From assembly GCF_000427825.1 (NCBI RefSeq), contig NZ_ATYT01000006.1, positions 258,975 through 322,974 on the forward strand: a stretch of 64,000 nt of DNA, in the 5' to 3' direction. The first letter of the stretch is position 1, and every line of letters begins with the position of its first letter. This DNA comes from Thermocrispum municipale DSM 44069 (lineage in GTDB: Bacteria > Actinomycetota > Actinomycetes > Mycobacteriales > Pseudonocardiaceae). Made by a program: the position numbers and the translations under genes. The notes below the pieces were generated by a model. That model saw only the letters and a list, made by a program, of their open reading frames with translations, was not told the DNA's origin and ran no database searches. Positions 25,128 through 34,477 of the stretch are shown piece after piece.

Positions 25128-26132
25128 TTATCTGGCGAGCAGGGCGCTCGCCTCTTGGGCCGCCGGCCCGGACTCGGCGAGGTGCGCGAGGTTGGCGGGC
25201 AACGGCTCACCGCGGCGGCGCTTGGTCTGTGCGTACAGCCTGCCCGCGCGGTAGCTGGAGCGTACCAACGGGCCGGCCATCACACCGGCAAAACCGAGCG
25301 ATTCAGCCACCCGAGCGTGCTCGACGAACTCCTCCGGCTTGACCCAGCGGTCCACCGGGTGGTGCCGAATGCTCGGCCGCAGGTACTGCGTGATGGTGAG
25401 GATCTCGCAGCCGGCGTCCAGCAGGTCGCGCATCGCGGGCTCGACCTCGTCCGGGCGCTCGCCCATGCCGAGGATCAGGTTCGACTTGGTGACCAGGCCC
25501 GCCTCACGGGCACGGGTGATGACCTCGAGCGAGCGGGCGTAGCGGAAGCCGGGCCGGATGGTCTTGAAGATGCGCGGGACGGTCTCGATGTTGTGCGCCA
25601 GCACCTCGGGCTCGGAGTCGAACACCTCGGCCAGCAGCTCCGGCTTGGCGTTGAAGTCCGGGATGAGCAACTCGACACCGGTGCCGGGGTTCAGCTGGTG
25701 GATCTGCCGCACCGTCTCGGCGTACAGCCACGCGCCGCCGTCCGGCAGGTCGTCCCGCGCGACGCCGGTGACGGTGGAGTAGCGCAGACCCATGGCCTGC
25801 ACGCTCTCGGCCACCCTGCGCGGTTCGTCGCGATCCAGCTCCGCGGGCTTGCCGGTGTCGATCTGACAGAAGTCGCACCGCCGGGTGCACTGGTCGCCAC
25901 CGATGAGGAACGTGGCCTCGCGGTCCTCCCAGCACTCGTAGATGTTCGGGCAGCCCGCCTCTTCACAGACGGTGTGCAGGCCTTCCCGTTTCACCAGGCC
26001 CTTCAACTCGGTGAACTCCGGGCCCATCTTCGCCCGGGTCTTGATCCACGACGGCTTCTTCTCAATGGGCGTCTGGCTGTTGCGGACTTCTAGTCGCAGC
26101 AGCTTGCGGCCCTCGGGTGCGGGTGCGCTCAC
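25128..26132 (-). CDS. lipA: Lipoyl synthase
   Basis: Radical-SAM enzyme that inserts two sulfurs into octanoyl groups on E2 and GcvH proteins. 334 residues. The auxiliary-cluster cysteines C56, C61 and C67 lie in [16 protein letters not shown]; the radical-SAM cysteines C82, C86 and C89 in QCTRRCDFC; the C-terminal RSSYRAG serine ligand is present. GTG 26132 gives an N-terminus ([20 protein letters not shown]) like mycobacterial LipA; GTG 26141 is an in-frame alternative. Works with lipB (28.4-29.2 kb) for SucB and the other E2s. In relatives lipB and lipA are adjacent; here three genes separate them. Confidence 0.97.
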   Translation of the reverse strand: MSAPAPEGRKLLRLEVRNSQTPIEKKPSWIKTRAKMGPEFTELKGLVKREGLHTVCEEAGCPNIYECWEDREATFLIGGDQCTRRCDFCQIDTGKPAELDRDEPRRVAESVQAMGLRYSTVTGVARDDLPDGGAWLYAETVRQIHQLNPGTGVELLIPDFNAKPELLAEVFDSEPEVLAHNIETVPRIFKTIRPGFRYARSLEVITRAREAGLVTKSNLILGMGERPDEVEPAMRDLLDAGCEILTITQYLRPSIRHHPVDRWVKPEEFVEHARVAESLGFAGVMAGPLVRSSYRAGRLYAQTKRRRGEPLPANLAHLAESGPAAQEASALLAR

Positions 26133-26187
26133 GGTCCCCACACTACCTATCTGATCGCTGCCGGGTCAGGGTGCCGCCACCAGGTGG

Positions 26188-26751
26188 TCAGCCCGCCGGA
26201 GTCAGCAGGCGCAGCAGGTCGCCGACCGGGGAACGGCGGCGCTGGCGAGGTGTCTTGTCCGAGCGGTCGGCGCGCTCCTGGCCGTGGCGCACCAGCGCCA
26301 TGAAGCTCGCGCCGACCCGGGTGATGTCGTCCAGTGGCTCGTGCGGTTCGGCCAGCCCTGCGGTGATGGCCAACAGTCGCTGCTCACGCTCCAGCGCGGG
26401 GATCAGCGTGTCGGGGTAGACGTCGATGTGCGCGTCCAGCACGGCGCGCAGCGTGGGGTTCTCCTCGAACGTGCTGCGCCACGCCTGCGCGACCAGGTCG
26501 GTGTTGTCCGATTCGCCGCGCGGCGGCGCGTCCATCGCGTCTTCCGGCCCACCGACCGTGCTGCGCAACTTGCCGAGCAGGCGCAGGTTCCATCGGTAGT
26601 ACAGCGCCAGCAGCAGCTGCTCGGGCGTGCCGAACAACTCCTGCGCGCGCGGAATCTCGGCGAACGGCAACGGAGCGTCCGGCGCCCGGCGGGCCAGCTT
26701 GAGCACGCTGTTCATGACTTTGCGCCGAGCGTAGTAATCGTTCCAGCTCAT
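26188..26751 (-). CDS. Conserved actinobacterial protein of unknown function
   Basis: 187 residues, no family recognised. The start is ATG 26751, preceded by CGGAGAACTGCC; the frame extends further but without a ribosome site. The protein is helical and charged: MSWNDYYARRKVMNSVLKLA at the start, PQELLL-like ELFGTPEQLLLALYYRWNLR in the middle, TLRAVLDAHIDVYPDTLIPA and ALEREQRLLAITAGLA after it, then a basic tail. It is soluble, with no signal or membrane segment. Divergent from a TetR gene across a spacer with two palindromes, so possibly controlled by that TetR protein. Confidence 0.7.
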   Translation of the reverse strand: MSWNDYYARRKVMNSVLKLARRAPDAPLPFAEIPRAQELFGTPEQLLLALYYRWNLRLLGKLRSTVGGPEDAMDAPPRGESDNTDLVAQAWRSTFEENPTLRAVLDAHIDVYPDTLIPALEREQRLLAITAGLAEPHEPLDDITRVGASFMALVRHGQERADRSDKTPRQRRRSPVGDLLRLLTPAG

Positions 26752-26810
26752 GGCAGTTCTCCGCTTCGCACGACGGTCCCGGAATGTTGCTCCGGGGTCG
26801 CGATTGATTG

Positions 26811-26854
26811 ACATACTGCCGGTATGTTCGCGCCCTCAACATACCATGGGTATG
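26811..26854. promoter_or_regulatory. Two palindromic operator candidates in front of the TetR gene
   Basis: ACATAC-TGCCG-GTATGT (26811-26827) and CATACC-ATG-GGTATG (26840-26854) are perfect inverted repeats built from the same CATAC/GTATG half site. The first overlaps a TTGACA (26808-26813). They sit between divergent genes and fit autorepression by the TetR regulator. Confidence 0.65.
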
Positions 26855-26884
26855 GTCGGCGCCGGATGGCGTAGACTTGTGATC

Positions 26885-27517
26885 ATGGCGACAGTTCGAG
26901 CCCGGCGCGCGTCCGCCAGGAGGGCGCACTACGCCGCCAGCACGCGCGATGACCTGGTGCGGAGCGCCGTATCACTGTTCACTACGCATGGCTATGCCGG
27001 CACGTCGCTCGACACCATCGCCACCCGGGCCCGGGTGACCAAAGGTGCGCTGTATCACCATTTCAAGGGTAAGCAGGATTTGTTCGAAGCCGCATTCAGT
27101 GCGGTCGAACGGAATGTGTACAGCAAATTACAGAGAATTCTGGAGAAATCCGAGAACCTGTGGGTGAAAGCCGGGCTGGTGGTCCGGGAGTACCTGCAGA
27201 GCTGCCTGGACCCTGCCTACCAGCGCATCGTCATCCACGAGGGCCCGGTGGTCATGGGCTGGCAGCGCTGGCGCGACGCGCAGGAGGGCCTCAGCTACGG
27301 CGTGATCCGCGACGTGATCGCCGACCTACGCGCCGCGGGCGGTCTCGGTGGCATCTCGGTCGAGGTCACCGCGCGGCTGGTGTGTGGTGCGTTGTCCACC
27401 GCGGCCACGATGATCGCCAACTCGCCGGATCCGAAGCGGGTCAGTGAAGAGACCGAGGACGCCGTGGTGCGGCTGCTCGCGCTGGTCCGGGCGGGTTCCG
27501 AGACGCAGGACGGGTAG
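26885..27517 (+). CDS. TetR family transcriptional regulator
   Basis: 210 residues from ATG 26885. The HTH (about 20-65) contains LVRSAVSLFTTHGYAGTSLD, TIATRARVTKGALYHHFKGK and QDLFEAAFSAVE, a classical TetR_N. The C-terminal part (VIHEGPVVMGWQRWRDAQEG, GALSTAATMIANSPD) matches the common drug/metabolite-responsive group. A stretch near 27081-27150 is less GC-rich than its surroundings. Divergent from the unknown 187-residue protein, with two CATAC/GTATG palindromes between. No exporter or enzyme gene follows on its strand. Confidence 0.92.
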   Translation: MATVRARRASARRAHYAASTRDDLVRSAVSLFTTHGYAGTSLDTIATRARVTKGALYHHFKGKQDLFEAAFSAVERNVYSKLQRILEKSENLWVKAGLVVREYLQSCLDPAYQRIVIHEGPVVMGWQRWRDAQEGLSYGVIRDVIADLRAAGGLGGISVEVTARLVCGALSTAATMIANSPDPKRVSEETEDAVVRLLALVRAGSETQDG

Positions 27518-27667
27518 GCCGAGTAGCGCTGAGAGGCGCGACAACGACGCTTCAAGGCGGTTCGGCCGTCGCCGCCAGGAGGTGCACGACGACGCGAGAG
27601 GGTGGTTCGGCCGCCGCAGCGCCAGGCGGCGTCGGGACAGCTCGGCGAGCCGGCTCGACGGGGCCGG

Positions 27668-28372
27668 TCAGGCCTTGCCGTAGACAGGCACGTGCGCGCC
27701 GCTGACGGCGGTGGCGTCGTCGCGGCACAGGAAGAGGATCACGTCGGCGATCTCGCGTGGCTGCACCCATCGCGCGTGGTCGGCGCCGGGCGAACCCGCC
27801 CGGTTGGCGGGGGTGTCGATCACGCTGGGCAGCACGGCATTGACGCGGATGTTGTCGTCGCGGTATTCGGTGGCCATCGCGTCGACGAACGCGAGCACGG
27901 CGGCCTTGCTGGTGATGTAGCCCGCGGCCCCGGGAAAGGGTTGTCGCGCGGCACGGCTGGAGACGCAGACGATCGCCCCGCCGCCCGCGTCGATCATGTG
28001 GGGCAGGGCGGCCTGGCTGACCAGGTACGTCGGCCGCAGGTTCAACCGCAACTGGTTCTCGAAGTCGCGGATGTCGGTCTCGTGGATCCGGCCGCCCGCG
28101 GCGAAACCACCGACCAGGTTGGCAACCGCCTTCAGCGGCGCATCCTCGGCGGACGTCGCCGCCTCGACCACTGCGGCCACCGAGGCGGGATCGAACAGGT
28201 CGGCCCGCACGAGCTGCAGATTCTCGTGCTGGTCGAGCCGATCCAGCTCGGCCTCGACGACCCAGGGGACGACCACCCGCCATCCGGCGTCCAGGAATGC
28301 TTGCGTCACGGCGGAGCCGAGCCCGCCGGTGCCGCCGGTGATCAAGGCGGTGCGGCCGTTGAAGGGTGTCAC
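27668..28372 (-). CDS. Short-chain dehydrogenase/reductase
   Basis: 234 residues from GTG. The classical SDR pattern is complete: TGGTGGLGSAV (NAD(P)-binding Gly motif, about residues 12-22), NLVGG in place of NNAG, the catalytic Ser in IVCVSSRAA, and YITSK with catalytic Tyr and Lys. It ends with SGAHVPVYGKA, the short C-terminus of classical SDRs. Cofactor preference is not clear: an acidic residue at the end of strand 2 is absent (WVVEAELDRL). Lies between the TetR gene and lipB, not tightly linked to either. Substrate unknown. Confidence 0.88.
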   Translation of the reverse strand: MTPFNGRTALITGGTGGLGSAVTQAFLDAGWRVVVPWVVEAELDRLDQHENLQLVRADLFDPASVAAVVEAATSAEDAPLKAVANLVGGFAAGGRIHETDIRDFENQLRLNLRPTYLVSQAALPHMIDAGGGAIVCVSSRAARQPFPGAAGYITSKAAVLAFVDAMATEYRDDNIRVNAVLPSVIDTPANRAGSPGADHARWVQPREIADVILFLCRDDATAVSGAHVPVYGKA

Positions 28373-28432
28373 CCAGCCAGTTCTAGCACGATACGGAGGC
28401 GGCGAACCGGGTGGATTCGGGCGAGGAGTGGT

Positions 28433-29173
28433 TCACGCACGCTGCAGCGCGAACGTCACGCCAGGCGCCTCGGGCTGCTCGCGCTGAATCCACCTGTCGT
28501 CGCTGACCGGTAGCTCGCCTTCCAACGCCGCCAGGGTTGCGCGCTCGGCAAGCGGCAGAACCTCGTCCACCGTCACGTCGCGGCCCAGCTCCTCGCTGAG
28601 CGACGTCACCCCTGCGTCCGTGATGCCACACGGGATGATCTTGTCGAACGCGCTCAGGTCCGCGTTGCAGTTGATCTCGAAGCCGTGCATGGTCACCCCG
28701 CGCTGGACCCGGATGCCGATCGCGGCGATCTTGCGCTCGGGACGATCGTCGGTCGCGGGCAACCACACGCCGCTGCGCCCCTCCACCCGGCCGGTGGTCA
28801 CGCCCAGCTCGTCGCACACCGCGATCAGGGCCTCTTCCAGCCTGCGCACGAAGTGCACCACGTCGATCGGGTCGCCCAGCTTGATGATCGGATACCCGAC
28901 CAGCTGGCCGGGGCCGTGCCAGGTGATCTTGCCGCCGCGGTCGACATCCACCACCGGGGTGCCGTCCGTCGGCCGCTCGTGCTGCTCGGTGCGCTTGCCT
29001 GCCGTGTAGACCGACGGGTGCTCCAGCAGCAGCAGAGTGTCCGGGCCGGTGCCGTCCGCGCGGGCGGTGGCCAGCTCGCGCTGCAGCTGCCACGCGTCGA
29101 GGTAGTCGATGGTTCCGATGCGACGCACGTCGACCGGGTCCGAGCTGGCCCGGCAGCTTGGGGAATCACTCAC
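28433..29173 (-). CDS. lipB: Octanoyl-[ACP]:protein N-octanoyltransferase
   Basis: Transfers octanoate from acyl carrier protein to lipoyl-domain lysines, the first step of lipoate assembly. 246 residues from GTG 29173. The active-site loop is [15 protein letters not shown] with catalytic C182, and K148 in [15 protein letters not shown] is the partner lysine; [18 protein letters not shown] is the lipB signature. The first 15 residues are a short leader beyond the mycobacterial start. Follows the TIGR01777 gene by 20 bases and lies in the lpdA-sucB-TIGR01777-lipB series, all transcribed leftward, next to lipA. Confidence 0.96.
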   Translation of the reverse strand: MSDSPSCRASSDPVDVRRIGTIDYLDAWQLQRELATARADGTGPDTLLLLEHPSVYTAGKRTEQHERPTDGTPVVDVDRGGKITWHGPGQLVGYPIIKLGDPIDVVHFVRRLEEALIAVCDELGVTTGRVEGRSGVWLPATDDRPERKIAAIGIRVQRGVTMHGFEINCNADLSAFDKIIPCGITDAGVTSLSEELGRDVTVDEVLPLAERATLAALEGELPVSDDRWIQREQPEAPGVTFALQRA

Positions 29174-29193
29174 GACAGCGAGCCTACCGGGAT

Positions 29194-30078
29194 CTACAAG
29201 ACCACGGACAGGGCTTGCTCCAGCCGCTCGTGCCGGAACGTGAACCCGGCGTCGACGAGGGCTTTCGGTCGCGCGTTGTGGCTGTTCAAGATCGGTTCGA
29301 CCGCGTCGGAGCCGAGCACCAGGCGCATCGCGGCTTTCGGGACGAACCACGGCGTCGGCCGCTTGAGCCGGGAGCCCAGCCGGCGGATGAACTCGGCGTT
29401 GGTCACCGGGTTCGGAGCCACGAGGTTGGCCGGACCGCGCAGGACGGCCTGCTCCACGGCGAATCGCATCGCCGCGGCGTGGTCCGGCAGGCTGATCCAC
29501 GGCACGAACTGGTGGCCGTCGCCCAGCTTGGCGCCCAGGCCGAACTGCACCAGCGGCTTGAGGAACCGCAGCATGCCGCCGCGATCGGACAGCACCACAC
29601 CGGTGCGCAGCCGCACCACGCGCGCGCCCGCGTCCTCGGCCGCCTGGGTCGCTTGCTCCCACTGGGCGGACAGTTCGGCGAGAAACCCGTTGCCGGCACG
29701 AACGGATTCGTCCACCACCGCGCTGCCGGTGTCGCCGTAGTAGTCGATCCCGGACGCGTTCACCAGCGTGCCGATGCCGCGCTCGGCGACCGCCTCGGCC
29801 AGCACCTCGGTCGGCTCGATGCGGCTGTCCTTCATCTCCTGCTTGCGGGCGTGGCTCCACCGGCCGGGCGTCATCGGTGAGCCACACAGGTTCACCACCG
29901 CGTCGACGCCGTCCAGCGCCGCATCGTCGATGGTGCCCGCGGGTGGGTTCCACCGATGCTCGTCCCCGGTCGCCGGGTCACGACGGACCAGCTTGCGCAC
30001 CTGGTGCCCGTGAGCACGGAGCTCGGCGACCAGCGCGCGCCCCAGCAATCCGCTTGACCCGGCGACCAGGACGAGCAT
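29194..30078 (-). CDS. TIGR01777 family NAD(P)-binding epimerase-like protein
   Basis: 294 residues, extended-SDR fold. [20 protein letters not shown] is the dinucleotide motif; [20 protein letters not shown] and the active-site-region [20 protein letters not shown] are the family signatures, and the C-terminal third has the helical DUF1731 domain ([23 protein letters not shown]). The family is called SulA-like or nucleoside-diphosphate-sugar epimerase, but its activity is not established. It sits between sucB (6 bases) and lipB (20 bases), a placement conserved in many actinobacteria. Confidence 0.9.
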   Translation of the reverse strand: MLVLVAGSSGLLGRALVAELRAHGHQVRKLVRRDPATGDEHRWNPPAGTIDDAALDGVDAVVNLCGSPMTPGRWSHARKQEMKDSRIEPTEVLAEAVAERGIGTLVNASGIDYYGDTGSAVVDESVRAGNGFLAELSAQWEQATQAAEDAGARVVRLRTGVVLSDRGGMLRFLKPLVQFGLGAKLGDGHQFVPWISLPDHAAAMRFAVEQAVLRGPANLVAPNPVTNAEFIRRLGSRLKRPTPWFVPKAAMRLVLGSDAVEPILNSHNARPKALVDAGFTFRHERLEQALSVVL

Positions 30079-30084
30079 GAGTAC

Positions 30085-31884
30085 CTACAGCCCGAGTTCG
30101 GACTCGAAGTTGCCCTCGGTCAACCGCTGCTTGATCGTGGTGAGGAAGCGGCCGGCGTCCGCACCGTCGATCAACCGGTGGTCGTAGGTCAGCGCGAGGT
30201 AGGCCATCGACCGGACGGCGATCGTGTCGTTGCCGTCCGCGTCGGTGATCACCACCGGGCGCTTGACCACCGAGCCGACACCGAGGATGCCCGACTGCGG
30301 CTGGTTGATGATCGGCGTGTCGAACAGCGCGCCGTTGCTGCCCAGGTTGGTGATGGTGAACGTGCCACCGGACAGCTCGTCGGGCTTGATCTTGTTGGTG
30401 CGGGTGCGCTCGGCGATGTCGGCGATCCCGCGGGCCAGCCCGGCCAGGTTGAGCCCACCGGCGTTGTGCAGCACCGGCGAGATCAGGCCACGCTCGGTGT
30501 CCACCGCGATGGCCAGGTGCTCCTCGCCGTAGTAGGTGATCTCCCCCGCCTCCTCGTCGAGGTAGGCGTTGATGTTCGGGTGCTGCTTGAGCGCCTCGAC
30601 GGTGGCCTTGGCGAAGAACGGCAGGAACGTGAGCTTGACGCCCTCACGCTCCTGGAACGACTTCTTCGCCTGCTGCCGCAGCCGGGCGATCTTGGTCACG
30701 TCCACCTCGTGGACCTGGGTCAGCTGCGCCGAGGTCTGCAGCGACTCCTTGGTGCGCTTGGCGATGGTCAGCCGGATGCGGTTGGCCTTCTGCGTCGTGC
30801 CACGCAGACCGGACTTCTCCGCGGCGGCCGGAGCGGACTGCGGGCGGGCCGCCGGAGCCTGCGCCGCCGGTGCCTGCGCGGCCGCAGCCGGAGCCGCCTG
30901 CTCCTGCGCGGGCGCCTGCTTGGCCGACTGGGCCTCCGCGGCTGCCAACACGTCCTGCTTGCGGATCCGGCCACCGACGCCGCTGCCCTTGATGGCGGAC
31001 AGGTCGACGCCGTGCTCGGCGGCCAGCTTGCGCACCAGCGGCGTGACGTACGGCCGCTTCTTGTCGCCGTCGGTCGACGGCTCGGCGGCCTGCGCCGGGG
31101 CCTGCGCGGCAGGCTGCGGGGCCGGCTGCTGTGGCTGAGCGGGAGCCTGCTGTGCGGGAGCCTCCTGCTGAGCGGGAGCGGCCTGCTGCGGAGCCGCCTG
31201 TGCCGCACCGCCCTCACTCGGGGTCCCGATGACGGCCAGCTGGCTGCCCACCTCGACGGTCTCGTCCTCGCCGACGGTGATCTCCAGGACGGTGCCCGCC
31301 ACCGGGGACGGAACCTCGGTGTCGACCTTGTCGGTGGAGATCTCCAGCAACGGCTCGTCCACCTCGACGGTGTCGCCGACCTGCTTCAGCCAGCGGGTCA
31401 CGGTGCCCTCGGTGACGCTTTCACCCAGCTCGGGCAGCGTGACCGGGGTGCCGGAGCCACCACCGGAGCCGCCGCTGGGCTGAGCCTGCTCCTGCTGGGC
31501 GGGCTCGGCCTGAGCCTGGGCGGGTTCCGGTGCGGGCTGCTCGGCCTGCTGTTCCTGCGGGGCAGGCTGTTCCTGCTGCGCCGGTGCTTCCTGGGCGGCT
31601 GCGGCATCCTGCTGCTCGCCACCCGCATCGCCGCCGGAGTCACCGGAACCGTCGTCGATCACCGCGAGCTCGGCTCCGACCTCGACGGTCTCGTCCTCCT
31701 TGGCGACGATGCGCGCAACGACGCCCGCGACGGGGGAGGGGACTTCGGTGTCGACCTTGTCGGTGGAGATCTCCAGCAACGGCTCGTCGACGGCGACCGA
31801 GTCACCTTCCTGTTTGAGCCACCGCGTGACGGTTCCCTCGGTGACGCTCTCGCCGAGTTCCGGCAATCTGACGGAGAAGGCCAT
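30085..31884 (-). CDS. sucB: Dihydrolipoamide acyltransferase E2 with two lipoyl domains
   Basis: 599 residues. E2 core of 2-oxoacid dehydrogenase complexes; in actinobacteria this protein (also called DlaT) serves the pyruvate and probably other complexes. Two lipoyl domains carry lysines K43 and K186, both in the sequence [15 protein letters not shown]; Ala/Gln/Pro/Glu-rich flexible linkers follow each; a peripheral-subunit-binding domain (about 285-322, [20 protein letters not shown]) binds E1/E3; the catalytic domain ends with [16 protein letters not shown] holding H569 and D573. A good GAGGAGC ribosome site precedes the ATG. Downstream of lpdA by 36 bases, forming one operon with TIGR01777 and lipB. 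Confidence 0.96.
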   Translation of the reverse strand: MAFSVRLPELGESVTEGTVTRWLKQEGDSVAVDEPLLEISTDKVDTEVPSPVAGVVARIVAKEDETVEVGAELAVIDDGSGDSGGDAGGEQQDAAAAQEAPAQQEQPAPQEQQAEQPAPEPAQAQAEPAQQEQAQPSGGSGGGSGTPVTLPELGESVTEGTVTRWLKQVGDTVEVDEPLLEISTDKVDTEVPSPVAGTVLEITVGEDETVEVGSQLAVIGTPSEGGAAQAAPQQAAPAQQEAPAQQAPAQPQQPAPQPAAQAPAQAAEPSTDGDKKRPYVTPLVRKLAAEHGVDLSAIKGSGVGGRIRKQDVLAAAEAQSAKQAPAQEQAAPAAAAQAPAAQAPAARPQSAPAAAEKSGLRGTTQKANRIRLTIAKRTKESLQTSAQLTQVHEVDVTKIARLRQQAKKSFQEREGVKLTFLPFFAKATVEALKQHPNINAYLDEEAGEITYYGEEHLAIAVDTERGLISPVLHNAGGLNLAGLARGIADIAERTRTNKIKPDELSGGTFTITNLGSNGALFDTPIINQPQSGILGVGSVVKRPVVITDADGNDTIAVRSMAYLALTYDHRLIDGADAGRFLTTIKQRLTEGNFESELGL

Positions 31885-31920
31885 CGCTGTTTAGCTCCTC
31901 AGGCAGTAGTAATTCGGGGT

Positions 31921-33294
31921 TCAGGCGTGGACGTGAAGCGGTTTGCCGGCCAGCGCCAGGAAGGCCTCGCCGAGCGCTTCGTTCTGAGTGGGATGGGCAT
32001 GAATCAACGGGGCGACGTCCTCCGGGAAAGCCTCCCAGTTGTAGATCAGCTGTGCTTCGCCGATCAGCTCACCGACGCGGTCGCCGACCAGGTGTAGGCC
32101 GACGACCGGACCGTCCGGTGCCTTGACCAGCTTCACCGCGCCCGACGTCTTGAGAATCTGGCTCTTGCCGTTGCCGCCGAGGTCGTAAGTCAGCGTGGTC
32201 ACTCCTGCACCGTATCGTTCTTTCGCCGCGTCTTCAGTGAGACCGACCGATGCCACCTCAGGGTGGGAGTACGTCACACGCGGAATGCCCGCCTCGTCGA
32301 TCGGCTTGGGCTCCAGGCCGGCGATCTGCTCGGCGACGAAAATGCCCTGCGCGAACCCGCGGTGCGCCAGCTGCAGGCCGGGCACGATGTCGCCGACCGC
32401 GTACACGCCCGCGATGTTGGTGCGCAGCCGCTCGTCGGTGAGCACGTAGCCGCGCTCCATCGCGACCCCGACTTCCTCGAAGCCGTGGCCGGCGGTGTTC
32501 GGCCCGCGGCCGACGGCGACCAGCAGCACGTCGGCTTCCAGCGTCTCGCCGTTCTCCAGCGACACCGCGACGCCGTTGTCGTCCTGCTTGGCGCCGGTGA
32601 ACTTCACACCCGTCTTGAACCCGATCTTGCGGCGGCGGAACGCGCGCTCCAACTGCTTGGACGCGAACTCGTCCTCCGCGGGCACCAGCCGCGGCAGCGC
32701 TTCGACCACGGTGACGTCCGCGCCGAAGGAAGCCCACACGCTGGCGAACTCGACACCGATGACACCACCGCCGAGCACCACGGCCCGCTGCGGAACGGTG
32801 TCCAGGGTCAGCGCCTGCTCGCTGGTGATGACGCGCCCGGAGATCTCCAGCCCGGGCAGCGTCTTGGCGTACGAACCGGTCGCCAGCACGACGTTGCGGC
32901 CGGTGTAGGTCACGCCCTCCACCTCGACCGTCGTCGGGCTGGTCAGGGTTCCCGCGCCTTCGACGATGGTGACCTTGTGCGCCTTCGCCAGGCCCTGCAG
33001 GCCCTTGTAGAGCCGCGAGACCACACCGTCCTTGTACTTGTGCACCCCGGCCATGTCGATGCCCTCGAGCACCGACTTGACGCCGAACTGCTCGCCGGCA
33101 CGGGCGTTGTCGGCGATCTCCGCGGCATGCAGCAGGGCCTTGGTCGGGATGCACCCGCGGTGCAGGCACGTCCCGCCCAGCTTGTCCTTCTCCACCAAGA
33201 TCACCGAAAGGCCCAGCTCAGCCGCGCGGAACGCGGCCGCGTAGCCTCCCGAGCCGCCACCCAGGATGACAAGGTCAGCGGACGTTTCGGTCAC
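31921..33294 (-). CDS. lpdA: Dihydrolipoyl dehydrogenase (E3)
   Basis: 457-residue FAD-linked disulfide oxidoreductase that reoxidises lipoyl groups with NAD. FAD motif VILGGGSGGYAAA; redox-active C43 and C48 in GGTCLHRGCIPTKA; NAD-binding GGGVIGVEFASVWASFG; the catalytic dyad H434/E439 in HAHPTQNEALGE. The second of two GTGs (33294) is chosen because GAGGA then lies 6 bases away; the first (33300) would touch it directly. First gene of the lpdA-sucB-TIGR01777-lipB series. It supplies E3 for both AceE and the 2-oxoglutarate enzyme, whose genes are elsewhere or at the window's left end. Confidence 0.96.
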   Translation of the reverse strand: MTETSADLVILGGGSGGYAAAFRAAELGLSVILVEKDKLGGTCLHRGCIPTKALLHAAEIADNARAGEQFGVKSVLEGIDMAGVHKYKDGVVSRLYKGLQGLAKAHKVTIVEGAGTLTSPTTVEVEGVTYTGRNVVLATGSYAKTLPGLEISGRVITSEQALTLDTVPQRAVVLGGGVIGVEFASVWASFGADVTVVEALPRLVPAEDEFASKQLERAFRRRKIGFKTGVKFTGAKQDDNGVAVSLENGETLEADVLLVAVGRGPNTAGHGFEEVGVAMERGYVLTDERLRTNIAGVYAVGDIVPGLQLAHRGFAQGIFVAEQIAGLEPKPIDEAGIPRVTYSHPEVASVGLTEDAAKERYGAGVTTLTYDLGGNGKSQILKTSGAVKLVKAPDGPVVGLHLVGDRVGELIGEAQLIYNWEAFPEDVAPLIHAHPTQNEALGEAFLALAGKPLHVHA

Positions 33295-33502
33295 GGTCAC
33301 TCCTCATCGTCAGACCTACACCAGTGCAGGGTCACACCATGGCCGCGCTGACGGCCCGGCGTCCGCGGGTCGCGCGTGCGCCGTGGGTTCACCACATCTT
33401 GGCATTACGGATGCCACGCTAGCGACCGGAGAACAGCCGTGGGAAACCACACCCACGGTTCCGGCAGAATGTGCTCACACAACGACGGGCGAGGTGGTTG
33501 TT

Positions 33503-33841
33503 TTGGCGTTGTTCAGGTGGCGGAAAGGCAAGCGGAAGCCGGGAACGCTTCGCAAAGCCACGTCCAACGATCTTGCCCATCTCGAGGAGTGGGCATCGTC
33601 CCGGCGCGGGGTCGAGGCGTACTTCGAACCGCGCACCAACGTCACCGAGGCGACCGTGGTGCTGGTCGCACACGACGGCGAGTGGACGAGGCGGCGGGTG
33701 GACAGCCTCGAGTCGCTGCAGAAATTCGGCGCCAAGCGATCGATCCCGGTTTACGAGGTCAACCGGGTCGGCTATCCGCAACGCATGCGGGACTACACGC
33801 GGCGGCTGAAGCTGCAGCGGAAGCGAGACGGTCAGGCGTAG
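33503..33841 (+). CDS. Conserved small actinobacterial protein
   Basis: 112 residues, unknown function. TTG 33503 is preferred: GAGGTGG (33491-33497) is 5 bases upstream and the protein then begins MALFRWRKGKRKPG; GTG 33494 is an in-frame alternative. Conserved-looking parts are GTLRKATSNDLAHLEEWASS, RRGVEAYFEPRTNVTEATVV, LVAHDGEWTRRRV and YEVNRVGYPQRMRDYTRR. It is basic at both ends and soluble. The family is common beside lpdA-lipA regions of Pseudonocardiales, as far as I recall. Divergent from lpdA; the intervening 200 bases hold no other recognised element. Confidence 0.75.
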   Translation: MALFRWRKGKRKPGTLRKATSNDLAHLEEWASSRRGVEAYFEPRTNVTEATVVLVAHDGEWTRRRVDSLESLQKFGAKRSIPVYEVNRVGYPQRMRDYTRRLKLQRKRDGQA

Positions 33842-33910
33842 CGCCACCGATGAGTTTCGCGCGGCGCGGCGGTCAGCACCGCAGGACGTCCTGAGCGCTA
33901 GGAGGCTGCC

Positions 33911-34474
33911 ATGCGCCGCGTGGTCTATTGGATGGGCACATCCCTCGACGGGTTCATCTCCGACGTCGACGGGGATCACTCGTGGGGTGCGCCCGATGCC
34001 GAGCTGTTCGCCTACGTACTCGACGAGCTCCGCCACCTCGACGCGTTCCTGCTCGGCCGCAAACTCTACGAGACGATGGTCTACTGGGAGGACGCCGACC
34101 AACAGCCGGACCTGAGCGACGACGAGCGCGAGTGGGCCGTGCGATGGCAGCAGCTACCGAAGGTCGTCTTCTCGACCTCGCTGTCGTCGGTGCGCGGCAA
34201 CACCAGGCTGGCCACCGGCAGCCTGACGGACGAGATCGAACGGCTGCGCACCGCGCCGGGCACCGGCGACATCGGCATCGGCGGCCCGGAACTCGCCGCT
34301 CAGGCAGCCGAACTCGGCCTGATCGACGAGTACCGGACGCGCGTCCACCCCGTGCTGCTCGGGGCCGGCATGCCGTACTTCCCGCAGCATCAACGGCGCG
34401 TCGAGCTGCGGTTGGACGAATCGCGCACGTTCCCGTCGGGAGTCGTGTGCTCCCGCTACAGCGTGGTGCGCTGA
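33911..34474 (+). CDS. Dihydrofolate reductase family (RibD C-terminal-like) protein
   Basis: 187 residues. RibD_C/DHFR-like fold: VVYWMGTSLDGFISDVDGDH at the start (the SLDGxxA-type motif), FLLGRKLYETMVYW for NADPH contact, DIGIGGPELAAQAAELGLID and EYRTRVHPVLLGAGMPYF near the end. Paralogues of this kind are reductases of uncertain substrate, distinct from folA. TAGGAGG at 33899-33905 precedes the ATG. Convergent with pepA: the two stop codons are 3 bases apart. Alone in its operon with the small gene before it (70 bases). Confidence 0.88.
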   Translation: MRRVVYWMGTSLDGFISDVDGDHSWGAPDAELFAYVLDELRHLDAFLLGRKLYETMVYWEDADQQPDLSDDEREWAVRWQQLPKVVFSTSLSSVRGNTRLATGSLTDEIERLRTAPGTGDIGIGGPELAAQAAELGLIDEYRTRVHPVLLGAGMPYFPQHQRRVELRLDESRTFPSGVVCSRYSVVR

Positions 34475-34477
34475 GCC

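Noticed and set aside
30178-32097. 639-codon open frame antisense to sucB
   Set aside because: It mirrors the lipoyl domains and Ala/Gln/Pro linkers of sucB; no independent evidence of coding.
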